This document shows positions 15,445 through 23,894 of a stretch of DNA of 64,000 bases, piece after piece (within the stretch, counting starts at the first letter, position 1; each line of letters starts with the position of its first letter). The position numbers and the translations under genes were made by a program. The notes beneath the pieces are model-generated. The model was not told where the DNA came from and searched no databases. It saw only the letters and a list, made by a program, of their open reading frames with translations. Source of the stretch: Pseudonocardia sp. SCN 73-27 (GTDB taxonomy: Bacteria; Actinomycetota; Actinomycetes; Mycobacteriales; Pseudonocardiaceae); NCBI GenBank assembly GCA_001725415.1, contig MEGH01000034.1:47140-111139 (forward strand), given 5' to 3'.

Positions 15445-16947
15445 GTGTCAGCAGATGCGTCCGTAGCCCGTGACCTCGGTGTGCCGACCCGGCACGCCGA
15501 CCGCTTCTACATCGGGGGAGAGTGGGTCGAGCCGTCATCGAGCGCGACCCTCGACGTGATCGACGCCAGCACCGAGCAGTTGTACTTCACCGCCGCCGAG
15601 GCGAAGGCGCCGGATATCGCCAGAGCCGTCACCGCGGCCCGGGCGGCTTTCGACGAGGGCCCCTGGCCGCGGCTCACGCACACCGAACGGGCGGGCTACC
15701 TGCGCGCAATCGCGAACGCCATGCGCGAGCGCGGCCAGGAGTTCAGCGCGATCTGGCCGCGCGAGGTCGGCGTCGTGCACACCATGGCCAGCCACGTCGC
15801 CGCCTCCGTGGCGGACATGTTCGACCTCTACGCCAACCTCGCCGCGACCCATCCGTTCGAGGAAACGGTCATGCCGACCGCGGGCGGCGAGTTCGGGCTG
15901 CTCGTCCGTGAGCCTGTCGGTGTCGTCGGCGCGATCATCCCGTGGAACGGACCGCTCGGCATGATCGGGGCCAAGCTCGCCCCCGCCCTGCTGGCGGGAT
16001 GCACGATCGTGCTCAAGTCCTCACCCGAGGCGCCTGCGGAGGGCTACCTCTTCGCCGAGATCGCTGCAGCCGTCGGGCTGCCACCCGGCGTGGTCAACGT
16101 CGTCACCGCCGACCGGGAGGTCTCCGAGCTGCTTGTCCGCGACCCGCGAGTCGACAAGATCAGCTTCACCGGGTCGACGGCGGCGGGCCGGCGAATCGCA
16201 TCCCTGTGCGGCGAGCGCATCGCGCGAGTAACCCTGGAGCTGGGCGGCAAGTCCGCGGCTGTCGTCCTCGACGACGCCGACCTGGAGACTGCCGCCCGCA
16301 GCCTCGCCGCCGCCGAGTGCATGATGACCGGCCAGCTGTGCTCCTCGCTGACCCGGATCGTGGTGTCGCGCAACCGGCACGACGCCCTCGTTGAGGCGAT
16401 CTCGGCCGAGTTCGGCCGGGTCGTCGTCGGCGACCCGTTCGACGAGAGCACCCAAATGGGACCGCTGGCCATGCGCCGCCAGCGCGACCGCGTCGAGAGC
16501 TACATCGCCAAGGGCATCGCCGAGGGCGCCCGGCTCGTCTCGGGCGGCGGGCGGCCCGCCCACCTCGACCGCGGCTGGTACGTCGAGCCGACCGTCTTCG
16601 GTGAGGTCGACAACTCCTCGACGATCGCCCGGGAGGAGATCTTCGGGCCAGTGCTGAGCGTCATTGCCGCCGACGACGAGGAGCACGCCGTCGCGATCGC
16701 CAACGACACGATCTACGGGCTCAACGCGTCGGTCTTCACCGAGGACGTCGACCGCGCCCGCGCCGTCGCCGGGCGGCTGCGCTCGGGCACTGTCGGCCAC
16801 AACGCGTGGCGGTCGGATTTCGGGGTCTCGTTCGGCGGCTACAAGCAGTCCGGGATCGGCCGCGAAGGCGGCACCGAGGGCCTGCTCCCGTACCTGGAGA
16901 CCAAGTACGTCGTTCTGGACGGTCGGCCGTCGGGCCACGAGGGCTGA
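15445..16947 (+). CDS. NAD(P)-dependent aldehyde dehydrogenase
   Basis: This 500-residue protein carries the ALDH superfamily motifs: the cofactor-site PWNGPLGM, the Rossmann loop FTGSTAAGRRI, the general-base glutamate in LELGGKSAAVV, and the catalytic cysteine in GQLCSSLTR. The C-terminal GGYKQSGIGREGG is also typical. It oxidises an aldehyde to an acid or acyl-CoA. Its position 135 bases behind the amidohydrolase suggests it removes an aldehyde made by the pathway, possibly with the alcohol dehydrogenase at 17835. GTG 15445 follows AAGGGAG. Confidence 0.93.
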   Translation: MSADASVARDLGVPTRHADRFYIGGEWVEPSSSATLDVIDASTEQLYFTAAEAKAPDIARAVTAARAAFDEGPWPRLTHTERAGYLRAIANAMRERGQEFSAIWPREVGVVHTMASHVAASVADMFDLYANLAATHPFEETVMPTAGGEFGLLVREPVGVVGAIIPWNGPLGMIGAKLAPALLAGCTIVLKSSPEAPAEGYLFAEIAAAVGLPPGVVNVVTADREVSELLVRDPRVDKISFTGSTAAGRRIASLCGERIARVTLELGGKSAAVVLDDADLETAARSLAAAECMMTGQLCSSLTRIVVSRNRHDALVEAISAEFGRVVVGDPFDESTQMGPLAMRRQRDRVESYIAKGIAEGARLVSGGGRPAHLDRGWYVEPTVFGEVDNSSTIAREEIFGPVLSVIAADDEEHAVAIANDTIYGLNASVFTEDVDRARAVAGRLRSGTVGHNAWRSDFGVSFGGYKQSGIGREGGTEGLLPYLETKYVVLDGRPSGHEG

Positions 16948-17020
16948 GACGCGGCCGACAGGGGCGGGCGGCGCGCGGTGCCATCCGCTCTCGTGGCCGC
17001 GCCAGGGAGGAAGGGGAGAG

Positions 17021-17617
17021 ATGAGCGAGCAATCGGCGCTGCGTGTCGTCCAGGACACGTCAGCGCCCGACATCGCCGGGGCGACTCGGGCCGCGGAACA
17101 GTTCATGCGGGCGCTCGGCGTGGGCCTCGATGACGAGGGCATGCGCGAGAGCCCGAGCCGCATGGCCAGGGCCTACGCCGAGCTTCTCACCCCCCGCGCG
17201 TTCGACCTGACGACGTTTGACAACGACGAGGCCTACGACGACCTCGTGCTGGCGCGCTCGATCCCGGTGCGTTCAGTGTGCGAGCACCATCTGCTGCCGT
17301 TCGTCGGCGTCGCCCACGTCGGCTACCTGCCTGCCGAACGGATCATCGGGCTGTCCAAGCTCGCCAGGGTCGTCGAGTACCTGGCTTGCCGGCCGCAGGT
17401 CCAGGAGCGGCTGACGAAGCAGGTCGCCGACTGGCTCGCCGTCCGGTTGGGTGCGCACGGCGTCGGCGTCGTGATCGAGGCGGAGCACTCTTGCATGACG
17501 CTGCGTGGGGTGCAGGCAATCGGATCGACAACCGTGACGTCGAGCATGCTCGGCACGCTGCGGGAGGACCCGCGCTCGCGCGCCGAGTTCTTCAGCCTCG
17601 CCGGCATCGGGTCGTGA
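17021..17617 (+). CDS. folE: GTP cyclohydrolase I
   Basis: The 198-residue protein shows the FolE active site: CEHHLLPFVG with the zinc cysteine and histidines, SKLARVVEY, and the second zinc cysteine in EHSCMTLRG. It opens GTP to dihydroneopterin triphosphate, the first step of folate and pterin synthesis. The ATG at 17021 has GGGAGGAAGGGGAG upstream. A folE copy inside a catabolic operon is unusual and suggests that the pathway needs extra tetrahydrofolate or a reduced pterin, for instance for one-carbon transfer. Another housekeeping folE is expected elsewhere in the genome. Its stop overlaps the next start by four bases. Confidence 0.93.
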   Translation: MSEQSALRVVQDTSAPDIAGATRAAEQFMRALGVGLDDEGMRESPSRMARAYAELLTPRAFDLTTFDNDEAYDDLVLARSIPVRSVCEHHLLPFVGVAHVGYLPAERIIGLSKLARVVEYLACRPQVQERLTKQVADWLAVRLGAHGVGVVIEAEHSCMTLRGVQAIGSTTVTSSMLGTLREDPRSRAEFFSLAGIGS

Positions 17618-17838
17618 CCGTGGTGGCCGACGGGGAGGTCCGGGTCGCGGTGGCGGTCGTCGCCGCGCGGCTGGTGTGCCGGCGCTGTGGCCGGGACGAG
17701 AACGTCGCCGCCGAGTTCACCGGCGGCGCGTGTCTGACGGTGGCCGAAGCCCGGGGGTTCGTCGTCGACGGCGCGGAGGTGGCCTTCGACGGGCGCTGCC
17801 CGCCATGCCGGGCCGTGACGGGCGGGAGGAATACGTGA
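17614..17838 (+). CDS. Fur-type zinc/dimerisation domain without DNA-binding domain
   Basis: The 74-residue protein has LVCRRCGR near residue 20 and GRCPPCR near residue 63, with ACLTVAEARGFVVDGAEV between. This matches the C-terminal dimerisation and structural-zinc domain of actinobacterial Fur regulators (pattern LVCRxCG ... PCLT ... GFxxDEAEV ... GLCPDC). The winged helix that Fur proteins have at the N-terminus is missing and there is no room for it, because the GTG overlaps the folE stop (GTGA). The stop in turn overlaps the start of the alcohol dehydrogenase. So it is a translationally coupled stand-alone domain. The usual HHH regulatory metal residues are also lost. Confidence 0.65.
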   Translation: MTVVADGEVRVAVAVVAARLVCRRCGRDENVAAEFTGGACLTVAEARGFVVDGAEVAFDGRCPPCRAVTGGRNT

Positions 17839-18932
17839 GGGCGGCACTGCTCACGTCGACGCCGGGGCGGCTCGACGTCACCGACGTGGCGATCGACGAG
17901 CCGCGCGAGCGGGAGGTCCTGATCCGCACCGTGAGCTCGGGACTGTGTCACAGCGACCTCCATTTGATCGATGGCGCGTACCGCGTCACGGGTGCCGACT
18001 CGTCGAGCCGGGTCCTGCTCGGTCACGAGGCCGCGGGCGTGGTCGAGGCGGTCGGGCCGCGGGTGGGTCAGGTGCGGCCCGGTGACCACGTCATCACCTT
18101 CCCGATCCAGTCCTGCGGCCGGTGCGACCTCTGCGACCGGGGGCGGCCGACGCTCTGCGAGCGGTCGCCGGGAGCCCGCGGTCCGGGCGAGCCGCCCCGG
18201 CTCAGCCACGAGGGCGGCCCGGTGATCCAGTTCTCGAACCTGGGCGCCTTTGCGGAGTGGATGCTCGTCGACGAGAGCGCCGTGGTCGCGATCCGTCCGG
18301 ACTACCCCTTCGAGCGCGCCGCGATCATCGGCTGCGGGGTGGCGACGGGCCTCGGCGCGGTGCTCAACACGGCACGGGTGCGCGGCGGGGCGTCCGTGGC
18401 GGTCGTCGGCCTCGGCGGGGTCGGCCTGGCCGTCGTGCAGGGTGCGGCGCTGGCCGGCGCCCGGCGGATCGTCGCGGTCGACAACGAGCCGGCGAAGTTC
18501 GCTCTCGCAACCCGACTGGGCGCGACCGACTGCGTAGACGCGTCCGCGACGGACGCTGTGGCGGCGGTCCTCGACGTCGCGGGGGGCGGGGTCGACCACG
18601 CTTTCGAGGCGATCGGCCTGCCCGCCACGATGGAGCAGAGTGTGCGGATGCTGCGCCGCGGCGGCGTCGCGACGTTCGTCGGCGTCGGGCAGGGGCGGAC
18701 GGTCGAGTTCGACGCCGGCCTGTTCCTCTACGAACGGCGGCTGCAGGGCAGTCTGATGGGGTCGTGCCGGCTGCGGATCGACCTCCCGCGGTTCGTCGAG
18801 CTCGACCTGGCGGGCCGGCTCGACCTGGGCGCGCTCGTCGAGTCCACGCTCCGGCTCGACGAGATCAACAACGGGTACGACGCGATGCGACGGCGGACGA
18901 TCCTGGGCCGGAGGGTCGTCATGTTCGGATGA
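17835..18932 (+). CDS. Zinc-dependent alcohol dehydrogenase (MDR family)
   Basis: The 365-residue protein has the catalytic zinc ligands (GLCHSDLH, GHEAAG), the structural zinc cluster with four cysteines in CGRCDLCDRGRPTLC, and the Rossmann motif VVGLGGVGLAVVQGA. It belongs to the class III-like medium-chain dehydrogenases that include actinobacterial aryl and long-chain alcohol dehydrogenases. It interconverts an alcohol and an aldehyde with NAD(H). GTG 17835 has GGGAGGAAT upstream and overlaps the Fur-domain gene by four bases. Together with the aldehyde dehydrogenase it can take an alcohol to an acid. Confidence 0.92.
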   Translation: MRAALLTSTPGRLDVTDVAIDEPREREVLIRTVSSGLCHSDLHLIDGAYRVTGADSSSRVLLGHEAAGVVEAVGPRVGQVRPGDHVITFPIQSCGRCDLCDRGRPTLCERSPGARGPGEPPRLSHEGGPVIQFSNLGAFAEWMLVDESAVVAIRPDYPFERAAIIGCGVATGLGAVLNTARVRGGASVAVVGLGGVGLAVVQGAALAGARRIVAVDNEPAKFALATRLGATDCVDASATDAVAAVLDVAGGGVDHAFEAIGLPATMEQSVRMLRRGGVATFVGVGQGRTVEFDAGLFLYERRLQGSLMGSCRLRIDLPRFVELDLAGRLDLGALVESTLRLDEINNGYDAMRRRTILGRRVVMFG

Positions 18933-18990
18933 CGGGCGCGCGGGGCGGCGTCGACGGCGTCGACATGTATGGACAGGTACAGTCTCCGGT

Positions 18991-19835
18991 GTGGCGATGA
19001 TCGGCGGAGCGCCGGGAACGGTGGGTCCGCGAGCACTGGCGCGGGACCGTGCCGACGAACGACGACCTCGAGGTGATCTGTTGCCCAGCAACGGGATTCC
19101 GCGCTATCAGCAGATCGCGGCCGACCTGATCGGCACGATCCAGAGCGGGCAGCTCAGGGTCGGCGACGAACTGCCGTCGGAGCACGAGCTGTGCGAGGCG
19201 TACGGAGTCAGCCGTCCGACCGTTCGCGAGGCGTTCCGGCGCGTCCAGCTCCAGGGCCTCATCTCGCGCCAGCAGGGCGCGGTCAGTCGCGTCATCTCCA
19301 CCGAGCTGCGTGGCTACACCGTGTCGCTGGGCTCTGAGGAAGAGACCCGGGAGTACGCCGCCATGAACATGGTCGACTTCCGCCCCGTCGCACGCGCCCC
19401 GTCGCACGCCGGCTGTCGGCGCGCAAGGCCGCTGAGCTGAAGATCGCCGACCCAGAGAACTACGATTCCGCGGCCGGCTTGCGGTGGCTGGGGCAGGCCG
19501 ACCAGCCCAACGCGCTGACCACCGTCCACATCCGCCGGCCCTACAGCGAGGTGATCGACTCGTTGCGCGGCCGGTCGTCGGTGGTGCTGTTCTCGCCGAT
19601 CTGCGCGAGCTACGGCCTGACGCTGTCGCACATCGAACAGGAGACAACCGGTATCACGGTCCCGCCGGCTGCGGCGCGCAAACTCGGGTGCACCGCGGGG
19701 GCGCCCGGCCTGCGGGTCGTGCACCGCTTCTACGCCGACAAGGTCGGGCTGTTCGAGGTCTCCGACGAGATCCACCCCGCCGACCGGTTCAGCCTGACGA
19801 TGCAGTTCAAGGTCGCCATGCGCCAGCTCGACTGA
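18991..19835 (+). pseudogene. GntR/UTRA transcriptional regulator, frameshifted by a 14-bp duplication (gntR1)
   Basis: The first open part encodes a GntR winged helix (PRYQQIAADLIGTIQSGQ, ELPSEHELCEAYGVSRPTVREAF) and stops at 19440. The UTRA effector domain (LTTVHIRRPYSEVI, GAPGLRVVHRF, FEVSDEIHPADRF) follows in another frame from about 19410 to 19835. Removing one copy of the 14-bp tandem repeat at 19381-19408 joins them into one continuous protein of about 246-276 residues, depending on whether TTG 19081 or GTG 18991 is the start. That length is normal for the HutC subfamily. It is a likely repressor of the ACTTGT palindromes nearby and would now be inactive, or produce only the DNA-binding half. 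Confidence 0.85.
19381..19408 (+). repeat. Perfect 14-bp tandem duplication in gntR1
   Basis: CGCCCCGTCGCACG occurs twice head to tail, at 19381-19394 and 19395-19408. Fourteen is not a multiple of three, so the second copy shifts the frame. With one copy removed, the frame reads on through RRLSARKAAELKIADPEN into the UTRA domain without a stop. Confidence 0.95.
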
Positions 19836-19972
19836 GCTGTGTCCACGCGGCGGCGGCACCGGCGGGGCCGGTCCGCGCCGTCGCCGCGCCCCCGTCGATG
19901 GCGCGTAAGCGTTGGTGTGCATCACTCGGACGGCCTGCGCTGGGCCGCCCGGGTCGGCCCGCGCCACCTCTC

Positions 19973-20021
19973 TTGACCTGACAGGTTGCGTGTGCGACGG
20001 TTCACACTTGTCATTACAAGG
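19973..20021 (+). promoter_or_regulatory. Promoter with ACTTGT/ACAAG operator of amidohydrolase 2
   Basis: TTGACC (19973-19978) is followed by ACTTGTCATTACAAGG at 20006-20021, 33 bases from box start to operator start. Only the last base departs from the palindrome. The stretch TTGACCTGACAGGT is identical to that in the promoter at 13486. The expected -10 region (GACGGTT) is poor. Confidence 0.7.
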
Positions 20022-20043
20022 GCGTGTGGCGAGAGGATCAGTG

Positions 20044-21795
20044 ATGGCTGATTTCGACATGATCATCCGAAACGGGACGGTCGTCGACGGCACCGGAATG
20101 CCGAAATTCCGGGGCGACATCGGCATCAGGAACGGGAAGATCGCGGCCGTCGACGGCCTGCGCGCAGCCACAGCCGATCGCGAGATCGACGCCGAGGGGC
20201 TGGTCGTCGCGCCGGGGTTCATCGACTGTCACACGCACTACGACGCGCAGATCTTCTGGGACCCGTACTGCACCATCTCGGGCTGGCACGGGGTAACCAG
20301 CGTAGTGATCGGCAACTGCGGCTTCGGGTTCGCCCCATGCCGTCCCGAGGACCGCGACCGCGTCATGCTGTCCATGACCCGCAACGAGCAGATCTCGCTC
20401 GAGTCGATGCAGGAGGGGATGCCCTGGGACTGGGTGACCTTCCCCGACTTCCTCGACTCCGTCGACCGCACCCCCAAGGGCGTCAATGTTCTGACGTACG
20501 CGCCGCTGTCGCCGTTCATCATCTGGGCGATGGGCAGCTATGCGGAGGCGAAGAAGCGGCGGCCGAACGCCGGGGAGCTCGCCAAGATCTGCGACCTGCT
20601 CGACGAAGCGATGGCGGCCGGGGCCTGCGGCTGGTCGGTGCAGCGCATGGGCGAGCACTCCATCCAGCCCGACTTCGACGGCACACCGATGGTCACCGAC
20701 ATCATGACCGACGAGGAGGGCTACGCCTTCGCGGAGGTGCTGCGCCGCCGCGGAGAGGGCATGATCCAGGAGACCTACGCCCCGTCGGGCGACAAGATGT
20801 CCGAGGACTTCTTCGGCCTGGCCGAAGTGCAGAAATGGGTCGAGGAGCTCGCCGAGATCTCAGGGCGGCCGATCCTTCACAACGTCCTGCTCGCCATCGA
20901 CGGCCTGCCCGAGGTCCACCGGGCCGCGATGAAGTGGCTCGCCGACTGTCATGACCGGGGCCTGCAGATCTACGGGCACGCCGACACCGTGCGCAACTGG
21001 CAACAGTTCAACTTCCTCACGTGGAACGGGTTCGACATCGCCCCGGCGTGGAAGAGCGCGTTGATGGGTAGCCCAGAGGAGCGGCTCGCGAACCTGCGCG
21101 ACCCGGAGATCCGGGCGAAGATGATGGCCGACCGGCCCTGGCTGACCAGCCTGGAAGGCATCGGCTACAAGTTCGAGCGGATCGATGTCATCGGTTCGGG
21201 TGGAACCGCGGAGCTCGAGAAGTACGTGGGTCGCAACCTCGGCTCAATCGCGCAGGAGCAGGACAAGGACCCGCTGGAGGTCATGCTCGACCTCGCCGTC
21301 GCCTCCGAGCTCAAGGTCGAGCTGCGGTCCCCGGTCGTGCACACCCCCAACGCCGACTACTGCGCGGAGCTGCTGCGCACCGTCAAGGTCATTCCGGGCA
21401 TCTCCGACGGCGGCGCCCACATGAAGTACTTCGTCAGCGGCGGCTACAGCACCGACATGCTGACTTGGCTGGTCCGCGACACCGGCAAGCTCTCGCTCGA
21501 GGAGGCGCATCACATGCTCTCTGCGCTACCGGCCCGGATCTCCGGGTTCAAGGACCGGGGCACCCTCGTCGAGGGGATGGCGGCTGACATCGTGGTCTAC
21601 GACCTCGACGCTCTCAAGCAGGTCCCCGACGGGCTGTTCGAGACCGTGCAGGACCTTCCTGGCGGCGACTGGCGGCGCATCCGCCGCGCCGAGGGCTACC
21701 GCTACACCATCGTCAATGGCGAGGTCACGTTCGAGGACGGCGTCACCACGAACGCGACTCCCGGCAAGCTGCTGCGCAACGGCCGCGCCGCCTGA
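20044..21795 (+). CDS. D-aminoacylase-like amidohydrolase (copy 2)
   Basis: This 583-residue protein is a close paralog of the amidohydrolase at 13561 and aligns without gaps over nearly the full length. It keeps the same metal and catalytic motifs (DCHTHYDAQ, VIGNCGFGFAPC, PILHNV, GISDGGAH). The differences cluster in the C-terminal third, for example around residues 395-405 and 440-450, which could alter substrate choice. ATG 20044 with GAGAGG upstream is preferred over the GTG three bases earlier. It has its own operator-bearing promoter and lies between the two broken GntR genes, so an ancestral gntR-amidohydrolase unit probably duplicated. Confidence 0.88.
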   Translation: MADFDMIIRNGTVVDGTGMPKFRGDIGIRNGKIAAVDGLRAATADREIDAEGLVVAPGFIDCHTHYDAQIFWDPYCTISGWHGVTSVVIGNCGFGFAPCRPEDRDRVMLSMTRNEQISLESMQEGMPWDWVTFPDFLDSVDRTPKGVNVLTYAPLSPFIIWAMGSYAEAKKRRPNAGELAKICDLLDEAMAAGACGWSVQRMGEHSIQPDFDGTPMVTDIMTDEEGYAFAEVLRRRGEGMIQETYAPSGDKMSEDFFGLAEVQKWVEELAEISGRPILHNVLLAIDGLPEVHRAAMKWLADCHDRGLQIYGHADTVRNWQQFNFLTWNGFDIAPAWKSALMGSPEERLANLRDPEIRAKMMADRPWLTSLEGIGYKFERIDVIGSGGTAELEKYVGRNLGSIAQEQDKDPLEVMLDLAVASELKVELRSPVVHTPNADYCAELLRTVKVIPGISDGGAHMKYFVSGGYSTDMLTWLVRDTGKLSLEEAHHMLSALPARISGFKDRGTLVEGMAADIVVYDLDALKQVPDGLFETVQDLPGGDWRRIRRAEGYRYTIVNGEVTFEDGVTTNATPGKLLRNGRAA

Positions 21796-22102
21796 CCCGG
21801 CCATGACGTCGCCGGCCGGGGTGCGTGCCGACCCCGGCTGGCGGACGCGGGATCCGTCCGGCGTCGTCGACGCCTGACCGATCCCGCACTGCTCGCCCGC
21901 GCGTTCCAGCGCGGCCCGCGTTCTGTCCCTGGCCGCTGCCAGGCCGAACGCAGTTCCCGTAGACGTCCTCGGGCTCCGTCCAGCGGGTGGTTCGCGCACG
22001 TCTTCGTGCGTGAACCGGGCCGTCCGGCCCGTCCCGGTCCCGGGTCCCAGGGGTGATCGGCCCGTCCCGCTCGCGCCCTCTCCCTCGTCGGAAGGAGTGG
22101 AG
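21796..22102. other. Intergenic stretch without recognisable gene
   Basis: About 307 bases separate the second amidohydrolase from the second GntR pseudogene. I see no convincing coding frame, no ACTTGT palindrome and no clear promoter; GAAGGAGTGG just before 22103 is the ribosome binding site of the GntR gene. Confidence 0.5.
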
Positions 22103-22929
22103 ATGGCTTTCGCCGGTTCGAGGTGGGCCACGGCGTGGATCGTCGTGGTGCTCAACGCCGCCGCGGCGGCGGAGGCCCTCGTGCCACCGGCTCCGCGTTG
22201 CCGGCCCATCGCCGCGGACCTGTGGCGCGCGATCGAGAGCGGGCGACCGTGCGTCGGCGGCGAGCTGCCGTCCGAGCATGAGTTGTGCGAGATGTACGGC
22301 GTCAGCCGTTCGACGGTGCGCGAGGCGTTCCGGCGGCTGCAGCTGCGGGGGCTGGTCTCCCCTCAGCAGGGTGCGGTGAGCCGGGTCATCGCGACGGAAA
22401 TGCGCGGCTGCACCGTCGTCCTGGGCTCGGCCGAAGTCACGCGCGAGTACGCCGAGGGCAACAGCGTCGACTTCCGTCCGCACCGTGGCGCCCTGTCAGA
22501 CCGACGGGTCCAGGAGCTCGCGCTCCCGGACCCGGACCAGTCCATCGCGGCGCGAGGCTGCGCCGGCAGCGGGGTTCCCGGCTGCCGGTCGCGTTGACGA
22601 CCGTCTACGTCCGACGCCCGTACAGCGAGGTGATCGAGTCCGCCCGGGGCTCGTCGCCGCTCGTGCTGTTCTCGCCGATCTGTTCGAGCTACGGGCTGCG
22701 CCTCACCCACATCGACGAGGCCACGACCGGGATCGCGATCGGCCCGGCGGAGGCGCGCCGGCTCGGATGTGCCGCAGGCGCTCCAGGCCTGCGCGTCGTG
22801 CACAGGTTCCACGACGACACCGTCGGCCTGTTCGAGGTGTCCGACGAGATCCATCCGGCGGACCGGTTCACCCTCTCCCACCGGTTTGACGCGGCGCCGG
22901 ACGGGGCGGACCCGCCCGGCACCGCATGA
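22103..22929 (+). pseudogene. GntR/UTRA transcriptional regulator, frameshifted (gntR2)
   Basis: It is a paralog of the broken regulator at 18991. The N-terminal part has the winged helix (ELPSEHELCEMYGVSRSTVREAF) in frame up to a stop at 22597. The UTRA domain (LTTVYVRRPYSEVI, GAPGLRVVHRF, FEVSDEIHPADRF) continues in the -1 frame to 22929. Alignment with gntR1 puts the break near 22556, where one missing base between RG and LRRQR explains the shift. The N-terminus before the helix is also degenerate (a hydrophobic stretch WIVVVLNAAAAAEALV replaces the usual PxYxQIA start). So this copy was disabled by a different event from gntR1. Confidence 0.82.
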
Positions 22930-22932
22930 CAG

Positions 22933-23793
22933 TCAGACCGGTTCCTGCTGGTCGACGCCGTAGCGGGCGCGCGCGGCGGTGCCGGTGTAGTTCTTCGCGC
23001 TCTCCTCCTCGAAGCCGGCCGCGAACGCCTCGACGCGGTAGCGCGCCGGACGCTTCTCGAGGAACGCGCGGTCGCCCTCGTCGAAGTCCGCGGAGTTCAT
23101 GTGCTCGTCCCAGTACCGCTCCCACAGGGTTCGGACCTCGTTCGACATCGGGCGCGCCGCGTGCCTGCGCACGAGCTCGCGGTGCCGCTTCACGATGGTG
23201 GGCGGCAGGACGAGGAGCTTGCGTGCCCAGTCCTTGGCGGTGGCGAGCAGCTCCTCGTCGGGCACCACGGCGTTCGCCAGCCCGACCTCGTAGGCCCGGC
23301 GGCCGCTGATCCGGTACCCGAGCGCGAGCTCCATGGCGATCGCGCGCGGCAGGCCGAGGTCCCAGCCCACCTCCCAGGCGCCGAGCAGGCTGCGCTGCAC
23401 CTCAGACAGCTCGAAGACTGCGGACTCGCCGCAGATCACCAGGTCGGCGAACGGGAGGGCCAGCAGCAGGCCGCCTCCGAACGCATAGCTGTTGACGGCG
23501 GTGATCAGCGGCTTGCTGAGGTCGTTGTAGAAGAAGAGGTCCGGTGAGGGGAACCCGGCGTCGTGCGGGCCGTCCGCGTCGCCGTCCCACGTCGTCTCCT
23601 TGAGATCGCGGCCGGCGCAGAAGTTGCCCTCACCGGTCAGGATGCCGACCCAGACCTCGGGGTCGGCCTCGAGCTCGGCGTAGGCGGCCCGAAGGTCCCG
23701 GCAGAGCTCGCGGCCCAGCGCGTTGCGGCGTTCGGGCCGGCGCAGCGTGATGACCGCGATCTGCCCGTCCTTCTCGTAGGTCACGTGCTGCAT
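22933..23793 (-). CDS. Enoyl-CoA hydratase/isomerase (crotonase) family protein
   Basis: The 286-residue protein has crotonase landmarks: ITLRRPERRNALG, the oxyanion-hole segments GNFCAGRDLKE and AFGGGLLLALPFADLVI, and FELSEVQRSLLGAWEVG where the catalytic glutamates of hydratases usually sit. It acts on an acyl-CoA made by the CoA ligase or CoA-transferases, by hydration, isomerisation or hydrolysis. ATG 23793 follows AAGGAG. Its promoter carries the best copy of the ACTTGT operator in the window, tying it to the regulon. Confidence 0.9.
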   Translation of the reverse strand: MQHVTYEKDGQIAVITLRRPERRNALGRELCRDLRAAYAELEADPEVWVGILTGEGNFCAGRDLKETTWDGDADGPHDAGFPSPDLFFYNDLSKPLITAVNSYAFGGGLLLALPFADLVICGESAVFELSEVQRSLLGAWEVGWDLGLPRAIAMELALGYRISGRRAYEVGLANAVVPDEELLATAKDWARKLLVLPPTIVKRHRELVRRHAARPMSNEVRTLWERYWDEHMNSADFDEGDRAFLEKRPARYRVEAFAAGFEEESAKNYTGTAARARYGVDQQEPV

Positions 23794-23813
23794 CGGTTCT
23801 CCTTCGAGTGGCC

Positions 23814-23860
23814 ACTTGTCATGACAAGTGAAAATGACACATCGTGGTCGAACGGGTCAA
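23814..23860 (-). promoter_or_regulatory. Promoter with perfect ACTTGT/ACAAGT operator of the crotonase gene
   Basis: On the minus strand TTGACC lies at 23860-23855, TCATTT follows after 17 bases as a -10 box, and ACTTGTCATGACAAGT at 23829-23814 is a perfect palindrome (18 bp when the flanking C and G are counted). The box-to-operator distance is 31 bases. This is the clearest example of the shared architecture. Confidence 0.78.
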
Positions 23861-23894
23861 GTCGGCTGCGGACCGCCAGGTCACGTCGGGCGGG

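Noticed and set aside
18966-18981. TGTA-N8-TACA palindrome upstream of gntR1 as a copy of the shared operator
   Set aside because: The bases do not match ACTTGT/ACAAGT and only four bases pair at each end, which is expected by chance.
18991-22929. Programmed ribosomal frameshifting in both GntR genes
   Set aside because: No slippery heptamer is seen at either site, the first shift is fully explained by a tandem duplication, and the two shifts lie at different places.
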